Shown: piece by piece, positions 34,053 through 39,934 of the stretch
How positions within the stretch are numbered: position 1 is the first letter of the stretch
Layout: every line of letters begins with the position of its first letter
NCBI GenBank assembly: GCA_030765605.1
Contig: JAVCCG010000151.1
Coordinates: forward strand, 1-39,934
Origin: Candidatus Alcyoniella australis
Lineage (GTDB): Bacteria > Lernaellota > Lernaellaia > JAVCCG01 > Alcyoniellaceae
DNA: 39,934 nt
Direction of reading: 5' to 3'
Translations under genes and position numbers: made by a program
The notes under the pieces: model-generated
What the model saw: the letters and a program-made list of their open reading frames with translations, nothing else
What the model was told of the DNA's origin: nothing
The model's database searches: none

Positions 34053-34679
34053 ATGGAAAGTACGCCTGATCGAGCACAGCGGCGCAAGCAAGAGCGTAGG
34101 GTCCAGATACTCGACGCGGCCCAAAAGGTATTCGCGCAAAAGGGTTATCACCAGACAGGCATCGCCGACATTGCGGCCGAGATCGGCATGGGCCACGGCA
34201 CGTTCTACCGCTACTTTGAGAATAAGCGCGATGTGTTCGAGCAGATCCTGGAGCGGATCATGCGCCAGGTGGCGGCGGTGGTCTTCGGCGAGCATCCCCA
34301 GGCCGCGGAAAATCTTGAACAATATCGCGCCCAGGTGCGGCGTATCGGCGAGTCGCTGATGACCCTCTTTCTGGACGACGCCAGCCTGTCGCGCATCGTG
34401 CATTACGAATCGTTGGGACTCGATCAGGAGTTGCGCGGCCGCGTGCAACTGATGATGGACGGCTTTGCCGGGTTCACCGAGCAATATCTGCTCAACGGCC
34501 TGGAAAAAGGGTTTTTGCGGCCCGACCTGGATACGCGGGTCACGGCCCAGGCGATCAACGCGATGATCTTCGAGGCGGCCAAGCGGCTCTCGGGCTCGCC
34601 CAACCGCCAGCGCGACAAGGGGCCCTGGCTCGAGGCCTTAATCCGGATGATGTTCGACGGGATAGGCGGTACGCAATGA
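34053..34679 (+). CDS. TetR-family transcriptional regulator
   Basis: A 208-residue repressor. The N-terminal DNA-binding domain reads QILDAAQKVFAQKGYHQTGIADIAAEIGMGHGTFYRYFENKRD, with the usual helix-turn-helix. The C-terminal ligand domain (about 75-208) is helical and not assignable. The ATG at 34053 is preferred to the in-frame TTG at 34041, since GGAAAGAG lies just upstream. Its stop overlaps the next gene (ATGA), so regulator and envelope genes are co-transcribed. The FadR-like operator suggests an acyl-CoA or lipid signal, by inference only. Confidence 0.88.
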   Translation: MESTPDRAQRRKQERRVQILDAAQKVFAQKGYHQTGIADIAAEIGMGHGTFYRYFENKRDVFEQILERIMRQVAAVVFGEHPQAAENLEQYRAQVRRIGESLMTLFLDDASLSRIVHYESLGLDQELRGRVQLMMDGFAGFTEQYLLNGLEKGFLRPDLDTRVTAQAINAMIFEAAKRLSGSPNRQRDKGPWLEALIRMMFDGIGGTQ

Positions 34680-35440
34680 AGCATCCACTACTAAGAAGGT
34701 TGTCTTTTCTGCTCGCGGTCTGCGGCCTGGCTTTGCTGCCAATGGTGGCAGCGGCCTACGATCTACCCGACGAGGAGCAGATCACAAAGGACCCGACGCA
34801 GCTTTTCGCCTGCTTTGAATACAATCTGGAGCAGGTCCAGGATTACACCGCGACGTTCATCAAGTACGAGGTGCTCGATGGCAAGCCCTACCCCGAGGAG
34901 ACGCTCAAGGTCAGCTTCATGCGGCCGCACCGCGTCAAGCTCGAGTGGCTCGACGGCGAAAGCCGCGGGATGTGGGCGATCTACGATTCGCAGCGCGACC
35001 CGGACCACTTCTGGGCCCTGGACGTGGGCTGGCGCGCGATAATCGGCGTGCAGCGCTACGGCATGCACAGCAAGTTCACCCAGTTTTTCCATCCCAATCG
35101 CTTCGTGGTCACCGATTCGGATCTGGCGAGCCTGGTTTGCGTCATCGGCCATTTCTGCGAGCTGGCCGGATCACTGGGCACCCTGGACACGCACTATAAC
35201 GGCCGAGTGATCGAGCAGGGCAGCGGCCGCGAGTCGTTTTGGATCCACGCTTTTTTATACCCCGAGCCCGACCCGCGCTTTATGGCGCGCGAGGCCGACG
35301 TCTACCTGACCGTGGACGACTGCATGCCGGTCAACGTTACGCTCTACGGCTGGGAGGGTCAGGTTATCGGCCGCTACATTCAACGCGATCTAAAGTTAAA
35401 CATCGGCCTGACCACCGCGGACTTCGCCATTCCCGAGTAA
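34676..35440 (+). CDS. DUF1571/LolA-like exported protein
   Basis: A 254-residue protein with a Sec signal peptide (cleavage near VAAA-YDL). The body matches the DUF1571 pattern: LEQVQDYTATFIKYEVLDGKP, LKVSFMRPHRVKLEWL, then long beta-strands. The fold is related to LolA/LolB and LppX, which carry lipids or lipoproteins through the periplasm. The end ADFAIPE (DFD-like) is typical of the group. ATGA overlap with tetR. Confidence 0.75.
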   Translation: MKHPLLRRLSFLLAVCGLALLPMVAAAYDLPDEEQITKDPTQLFACFEYNLEQVQDYTATFIKYEVLDGKPYPEETLKVSFMRPHRVKLEWLDGESRGMWAIYDSQRDPDHFWALDVGWRAIIGVQRYGMHSKFTQFFHPNRFVVTDSDLASLVCVIGHFCELAGSLGTLDTHYNGRVIEQGSGRESFWIHAFLYPEPDPRFMAREADVYLTVDDCMPVNVTLYGWEGQVIGRYIQRDLKLNIGLTTADFAIPE

Positions 35441-35462
35441 TCCAGGTTAAAGGAGAACAACA

Positions 35463-36284
35463 ATGGTTCAGGTGGACGTATTCTGGTCTTACGCCTTTGG
35501 CGCGGGATTCGCCATGGCGGCCTCGCGGCAGTTGATATATGAGCGCCGGGCCCAGGTCGAGGCCGACGCACCGCGCCGTCCGCTGCTGGAAAACCGCTTT
35601 TTCACTTCGAGCCTGCTCTACCTCTCGCTGCTCTTTGCGCCCTCGGGGATCGTGCTGCTCTGGGCCTTCCCCAGTTGGGAGACGATGCACGTCTGGGACC
35701 GCGATCTTTGGGCCTGGATGGTGGCGCTGTTTGCGATCACCAACATTACCCAGGGGATTCTCGGCTTCTGGGTGACGCGCAAGCTGCTCAACGCGGGGCG
35801 CAAGTACGCGGCGTTTCTGCAGATGCCGCTGGGCTACTTCCTGATGTTCTTCATCCTGGTCCACGGCTGGGACGGTACGGGCTACATGCGCTTCTTCTCG
35901 GCCACCGACGAGTTGTTCGCCAATTGGAGCCTGTACAATATCCCGGCGTTCTTCATCTCCGACGTGGCGATCACCCTCTACCTGATGGGGATCGTGATGC
36001 TGCCGGTGATGTTCTGGATGATGGGGCGCTGGATTATCAACGGCTACGCCCTGGACGATCTCGACCCGGCGTTGGTGCGCAACGCCTCGATCGGCTCGAT
36101 CGCCGTGCAGATCCTCAAGGTGGTGTTCCTTGGTGCGCTGGCCAACGCGATCATCGCCAGCCTGCTGATCCACGGCCTGGGCTGGGGCTACGGCCTGGGC
36201 GCATTCGCGATCATAACCCTGGTCGTTTTCATCCGCCCCGGAGGTCTGTTGCAGCGTTGGGCCAAGGATTTACTATTGGTCTGA
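35463..36284 (+). CDS. Polytopic membrane protein (about 7 TM), function unknown
   Basis: A 273-residue inner-membrane protein; AAAGGAG lies 9 nt before the ATG. Hydrophobic segments occur near residues 8-25, 55-75, 84-108, 120-137, 160-185, 205-230 and 235-255. Notable blocks are FGAGFAMAASRQLIYERR, FFTSSLLYLSLLFAPSG, HGWDGTGYMRFFS and a buried acidic residue near DVAITLYLMG. Follows the DUF1571 gene by 22 nt, so it probably works in the same envelope process. No family recognised. Confidence 0.75.
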   Translation: MVQVDVFWSYAFGAGFAMAASRQLIYERRAQVEADAPRRPLLENRFFTSSLLYLSLLFAPSGIVLLWAFPSWETMHVWDRDLWAWMVALFAITNITQGILGFWVTRKLLNAGRKYAAFLQMPLGYFLMFFILVHGWDGTGYMRFFSATDELFANWSLYNIPAFFISDVAITLYLMGIVMLPVMFWMMGRWIINGYALDDLDPALVRNASIGSIAVQILKVVFLGALANAIIASLLIHGLGWGYGLGAFAIITLVVFIRPGGLLQRWAKDLLLV

Positions 36285-36322
36285 GCCGTTAGCCGCGATA
36301 TTGTGCGCTTGGGAGGAGAACC

Positions 36323-36988
36323 ATGCCTGTCAAGCGCTGCTCTTTGTTGCTGCTGCTGCCCGTGCTGCTGTGTCTGTTGCTCGCCGGGTGCTTCGACACC
36401 CAGGAGCTGATCACCCTGATTCAGATCAACGCCGATGGCTCGGCCGACGTGACGCTGATTGCGATCGGGCTGTCGTACGAAAAGGATAAGCAGCCGATGG
36501 GCCATGCCCAGCTGCTGACCAAGGTCGACCAGACCTGCGTCGAGATGAAGCAGGACGACACGCCGGAAAAAAACCTGGTGAGCTGCGGCCGGGGCCTGCC
36601 CGACGACGTGTTCGGGCCGCGACTCAGCGCACCGCCGGCCTCCGCCGATCAGGTGGACGGCCACTACACGCTGCACTACGCAAAGGCCCAGCGCGCTTTG
36701 GCCGAAATGGCGCTCAACGATCAAAATCACAAGCCGGTACAACTTCAGTATTCCCAGGCCGACGGCGAGCTGTCGCTCAAGGTCTACATCGAGAGCTCGG
36801 CCGGAAAGCAGGGTGGGACGATTATCGTGCGCGCGCCCTGGCCGATCGTCGCGAGCAACGCCGACCTGCTGATTCGGCGCAACAACCTAGCGCTGTGGAA
36901 CGCCCAGCGTAGCGTCCAAGGTAAGGGCCTGATGCTCGAGCTTTGCGCCAAAGCGCCGCTGCCGCTGCAACCGCCGAGCACTAAATAG
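36323..36988 (+). CDS. LppM-like lipoprotein
   Basis: A 221-residue lipoprotein with lipobox LLAGC (Cys23). After it comes ELITLIQINADGSADVTLIAIG, the strand pattern of the LppM domain. Four later Cys residues could form disulphides (TCVEMK, VSCGRG, ELCAK). GGGAGGAG precedes the ATG. Lies 38 nt after the membrane protein and is probably in the same transcript. Confidence 0.75.
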   Translation: MPVKRCSLLLLLPVLLCLLLAGCFDTQELITLIQINADGSADVTLIAIGLSYEKDKQPMGHAQLLTKVDQTCVEMKQDDTPEKNLVSCGRGLPDDVFGPRLSAPPASADQVDGHYTLHYAKAQRALAEMALNDQNHKPVQLQYSQADGELSLKVYIESSAGKQGGTIIVRAPWPIVASNADLLIRRNNLALWNAQRSVQGKGLMLELCAKAPLPLQPPSTK

Positions 36989-37011
36989 CCGACCAAGGCG
37001 AGCGGTTTTGT

Positions 37012-37017
37012 TATAAT
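37012..37017 (+). promoter_or_regulatory. -10 element TATAAT before the small membrane protein
   Basis: A perfect TATAAT 22 nt before the ATG at 37039. No good -35 is seen 16-18 nt upstream, so activity is uncertain. Confidence 0.35.
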
Positions 37018-37038
37018 CCCGGTTGGGGGGACAGAGAA

Positions 37039-37428
37039 ATGGAGATTACCAGAAAGAGAAAGATCTCACTGATCGTGTTGGTTGCCTCGGTGCTGGTGTT
37101 CGGGGGTTGGGGATTCGTTATCAGTCCGGCGATCGATAAGGGCCAGGTCTACGAGGGGACGGTGGTCGAGAAGGTCACCAAGTCCAAATGGGGACACTGG
37201 TTCGATCAGAGCAATCAATACAAGCGGCGCTATCTGGTAATCCAGACCCAGCAGGGCAAACGCGTACACGCGCGCGTGCCCCAGCACGTGTACCGCGACT
37301 TCGAGGTCGGCGACGCCGCAATCAAGGTCAAGGGTGAGCGTTACCCCAAACCAGCCCTGGGCCAGGGACGCCACATCTCCACCGGCGAGTTATTCGACGC
37401 GCTCAAACAGCGCGATCAGGAACCCTAA
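37039..37428 (+). CDS. Small membrane-anchored protein with one exported domain
   Basis: A 129-residue protein: a basic N-terminus, one TM helix (about 9-30, ISLIVLVASVLVFGGWGFVI) and an exported beta-rich domain (YEGTVVEKVTKSK, YLVIQTQQGKRVHARV, GDAAIKVKGERYP) that looks like a small OB- or SH3-type barrel. No family recognised. It may form its own unit because TATAAT precedes it. Confidence 0.7.
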   Translation: MEITRKRKISLIVLVASVLVFGGWGFVISPAIDKGQVYEGTVVEKVTKSKWGHWFDQSNQYKRRYLVIQTQQGKRVHARVPQHVYRDFEVGDAAIKVKGERYPKPALGQGRHISTGELFDALKQRDQEP

Positions 37429-37440
37429 CGCGGATTTAAT

Positions 37441-39759
37441 TTAACTATATCTGCGCCGAGCGATGTTTGGGGCTTGTTCGCTTTTAAGCTCGCGTCCGTT
37501 GAGGCGCATGGTTTTCACCTCGGACTGCGGGTCGTGCAGCAAGACAACGCGCGGCTTTGCGCCCGATGTAGTCAACTCCAACACCCCATCTTCCAGCGAC
37601 TCGATCTGGGCTGAGCACAGATCAATGCCGAACGCTCGGCGTCGCGGCAGGTCCACGTAGACCTGGCCGAAGCGTGCGAACGCCAGGCCCGAGGCGTAGA
37701 GGCTGGTGCCGCAACCCCAGTCGGGCGAGAGGTAGCCCGCGGTCATCTGGTCGCGGCCGTTGTGCGCGTAGTTTTCGAGGATCGCGCCGCGGTCGCTTGG
37801 GCGGAAGCGCAGCATGTTGCCCGGGGCCAGGTCGCGATGCTCTTCGACGAGCATTGTGGTGAAGCACGCACGCAACGCGGCCACGCCGCGCGCGAACAGT
37901 GCGGGCTCGCCCGTGGCCGCGTAGTAATCGCAGTACAGCGGGGCGAACAATCCCTGGCGCGCGTCGTTGTGCTCGCCGTCGGCGTTCATCACGCCGAACC
38001 CGCCGAAGCTGTCGATGGACAGCCGTGGGTGGTCGAACGCCTGCTGGTAGAGGCTCAGCCGATCGAGCACGCGGCGGCCCAGCTCGAGCCAACGCGCCTC
38101 GCCCGCGGCCAAGTGCAGATCCAGGCAGGCCTGGGCCGCCCAATACATGCACAGCGTGTTCTGCGGCAGGCAGCCGGTGTAGCGGTCCGGGCCCTGGTCC
38201 GGGGTCGGCCGTCCGGCGCAGGAATAGAGCAGCTCGTAGTCGAACCAGCGCTCCTGGGGCAGCACCTCGCGCTCGATGAACTCCATTGCTGCGGCCGCGG
38301 CGTCGTATAGCCGCTGTTCGGGCTCCACCCGATTGAGCCGCGCCAGCAGCATTGCCGGAGCGGCGCTGGACGCCGAGCGTCGTAAGATCTCCTGCGGATC
38401 CAATCGATCGTTGACCACGTCGACCCAGGCCGGGATCGAGCCGTCTTCCGCCTGGCACTCGATCAGCGTTTGGGCCAGGCCGCGGCACAGCGGCAGGATC
38501 CGCTGGTCGTCGCCGATCAGTTCGCGCCACTGCAACAGATGAAAGCAGGTCACGGCCGCGTCGGGCAGGTGAAAGCTGTCGATGATCTCGAACGAGCGCG
38601 TGCCGCGCTTCCAGCTCACTTGGCCCTCGGGAAACAGGCAGATCGAGTGCGGCACTCCGTGCTCGGTCGGCGCGCTCAGGGCCAGTTCGACGATCTTGGT
38701 GCAGCGCGCCTCAAGGGCCGCGTCGCCTAGGCGCCGGGCGTGCAATGCCGAGCCCAATGCCGTGCGCACCTGGTTGAACCAGCAGGCAAAGGAGGTCATC
38801 GGCACGACCTTGAGCTTGCCCGCGTGCAGAACCGCGGTGAGTAGCCTGTAGCCCACGCGGTTGGTGAACAATCTGGATTGTATCGCGCCCATGGCTTTGA
38901 TCAACCGATCCTGGTTGCGCAAATACGAACGCACCTGCCCCGCGTTCATCAGCGCGGGCGGTTTTTTCGCGGTCAGGGTCTGAGTGGCCATGCACGCGGC
39001 CTCGCGGCCATCGACCTCGAGCTCGTGATACAGGTCCGGGGCGAAGATGCGTTCTACGGCCAGCGCCTCGTAGCGCTCGAAAGGCAGCACCTGGGGCAGC
39101 AACGAGTCGCGGCGGCTGAGACGTTCCCAGGTGAAGCTCGCGGCACGCTGCAACGGATCACCTCTCCAGGGCATGATGTAATGCCGCAGCCGTAGTTTGC
39201 TCCCGGATCGCAGATGCACAGCGCGCCCCGTGCGCCGGAACATGATGTGCCCGAAGGGCGCTTGCTGCGCCAGGCCGTGGGCCAGCAGCGCCTTGCCCGA
39301 GAGCCCGCGGCGCTGCAAGTCGAGAAATGCGTGCGGTCCGCCGGGCTGTCGGTGTACGTCGGGCACCAGGGTCACCCCGCGACCTTTGGTTCCGAGCACC
39401 AGGCACGGCGAACGGAACGCCATCTCGCCGATCACCAAATCCGGACCCGGCCGCATGTGCGGGGCCCAGGCGTAATCCGGAGTCTCGGCCAGCCAGTCGT
39501 AACGCAGTTCGGCGCAGACCAGATCGGCGTCGCGCTTCACGCTGAGCACGAACTCCACGGCCAGGCCGTCCTCGAGCTGCTCTACATTTAGTTCGGCGCT
39601 GCCCAGCGGCAGATCCACGCGCCGCTCGCCAGTGGTCGGCCAGGGGAAAATTCCCTTTCCTGCGCCCCATTGGATGTACAGTGGGCAGAGGCGCAGCAGG
39701 TCGCCCGCGCGATCGCGGATCGTCGTTGTGCCGTGAAGTTGCAGGGCGTTGGCGCTCAT
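37441..39759 (-). CDS. Large alpha/alpha-barrel (six-hairpin-like) protein, putative glycan enzyme
   Basis: A 772-residue protein without a signal peptide. The first about 260 residues are beta-rich (FPWPTTGERRVDLPLGSAEL, LVLGTKGRGVTLVPDVH). The middle (about 270-680) is helical with repeated Trp/Tyr and Gly pairs (FACWFNQVRTALGSAL, HSICLFPEGQVSWKRG, WFDYELLYSCAGRPTP, FGGFGVMNADGEHNDARQG). A short beta-tail follows. This order recalls six-hairpin glycosidases and lyases, in which a beta-sandwich precedes an (alpha/alpha)6 toroid. Candidate catalytic acids (D and E in DGEHNDARQ, E in FDYELLYS) cannot be assigned. The family is not recognised. Convergent with the small membrane protein. Confidence 0.7.
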   Translation of the reverse strand: MSANALQLHGTTTIRDRAGDLLRLCPLYIQWGAGKGIFPWPTTGERRVDLPLGSAELNVEQLEDGLAVEFVLSVKRDADLVCAELRYDWLAETPDYAWAPHMRPGPDLVIGEMAFRSPCLVLGTKGRGVTLVPDVHRQPGGPHAFLDLQRRGLSGKALLAHGLAQQAPFGHIMFRRTGRAVHLRSGSKLRLRHYIMPWRGDPLQRAASFTWERLSRRDSLLPQVLPFERYEALAVERIFAPDLYHELEVDGREAACMATQTLTAKKPPALMNAGQVRSYLRNQDRLIKAMGAIQSRLFTNRVGYRLLTAVLHAGKLKVVPMTSFACWFNQVRTALGSALHARRLGDAALEARCTKIVELALSAPTEHGVPHSICLFPEGQVSWKRGTRSFEIIDSFHLPDAAVTCFHLLQWRELIGDDQRILPLCRGLAQTLIECQAEDGSIPAWVDVVNDRLDPQEILRRSASSAAPAMLLARLNRVEPEQRLYDAAAAAMEFIEREVLPQERWFDYELLYSCAGRPTPDQGPDRYTGCLPQNTLCMYWAAQACLDLHLAAGEARWLELGRRVLDRLSLYQQAFDHPRLSIDSFGGFGVMNADGEHNDARQGLFAPLYCDYYAATGEPALFARGVAALRACFTTMLVEEHRDLAPGNMLRFRPSDRGAILENYAHNGRDQMTAGYLSPDWGCGTSLYASGLAFARFGQVYVDLPRRRAFGIDLCSAQIESLEDGVLELTTSGAKPRVVLLHDPQSEVKTMRLNGRELKSEQAPNIARRRYS

Positions 39760-39866
39760 CTATCCCCGGAAAGTTATGATCTCTCGATTGTAGTCATGTT
39801 GCTGGATCATTGAAATCGACAACAGACGATGCGAGCATGTACGCCGCGCAAGGGAGGTGTCGCAAG

Positions 39867-39934
39867 ATGATCGGTTCGTCAATCAAGTTCCGCGGATTTT
39901 GTCTCGCAACGTTGTTGGTCTGCTCGCTGCTGCT
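39867..39934 (+). CDS. Start of an exported protein (cut by the window end)
   Basis: The ATG at 39867 has AGGGAGGT at 39851-39858. The 22 complete codons read MIGSSIKFRGFCLATLLVCSLL, a basic then hydrophobic signal peptide. It is divergent from the alpha/alpha-barrel gene, with a 107-nt shared control region. Product unknown. Confidence 0.6.
   Translation, partial: MIGSSIKFRGFCLATLLVCSLL

Overview
The window reads as a chromosomal segment of a high-GC Gram-negative bacterium, probably from a metagenome-style assembly. Supporting signs are several lipobox lipoproteins, an outer-membrane beta-barrel ending in Phe, a Wzm/Wzt surface-glycan exporter, LolA-like and LppM-like envelope proteins, and relics of REP-associated (RAYT) transposons. 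The gene content would fit Myxococcota/Desulfobacterota-type or related candidate phyla, but no taxonomic marker here settles it. Most genes sit in short operons joined by ATGA or TGATG overlaps.

Layout. 1-450: a structured non-coding repeat. 439-2632 (minus): MaoC-like protein, amidohydrolase, small 4-TM protein. 2772-4767 (plus): rsmB and rpe, then a tRNA-Pro(CGG) with its own promoter and terminator. 4893-10719: an accessory zone after the tRNA. It holds an ilvD fragment fused in frame to a glycosyltransferase-2 fragment, an AT-rich pair of membrane-protein genes, a RAYT relic, a small minus-strand ORF with an early stop, a small secreted-toxin-like (aegerolysin-like) ORF, a truncated ISNCY-type transposase, and an inverted-repeat MITE. 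10720-12926: divergent SDR oxidoreductase and membrane metallophosphoesterase. 13024-17019 (minus): a 6-TM protein and a coupled pair of dynamin-like GTPases. 17094-18110 (minus): YvcK/CofD-like protein.

18512-24359 (plus): a five-gene Wzm-Wzt-methyltransferase/coiled-coil-GT4-GT4 operon for making and exporting a surface polysaccharide. 24360-25364: about 1 kb without genes, packed with nested inverted repeats and REP-like hairpins. 25365-33004 (plus): a six-gene sugar acquisition operon (GH5 lipoprotein, outer-membrane barrel, CUT1 ATPase, glucose/mannose-type binding lipoprotein, two permeases), facing a PfkB sugar kinase on the other strand. 34053-37428 (plus): TetR regulator with a clear operator, DUF1571/LolA-like protein, 7-TM protein, LppM-like lipoprotein, small membrane-anchored protein. 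37441-39759 (minus): a large alpha/alpha-barrel-type protein. 39867-end: the start of a secreted protein.

The most unusual signal is a repeat family in which hairpins sit between conserved flanks while the arm sequences differ from copy to copy and stay self-complementary (ends at 419-440, 12986-13007, 24472-24493 and 25085-25106). This suggests selection on structure. A second family of about 66-bp units carrying a GGCTC-N-AAGCC hairpin lies upstream of both surface-glycan operons.
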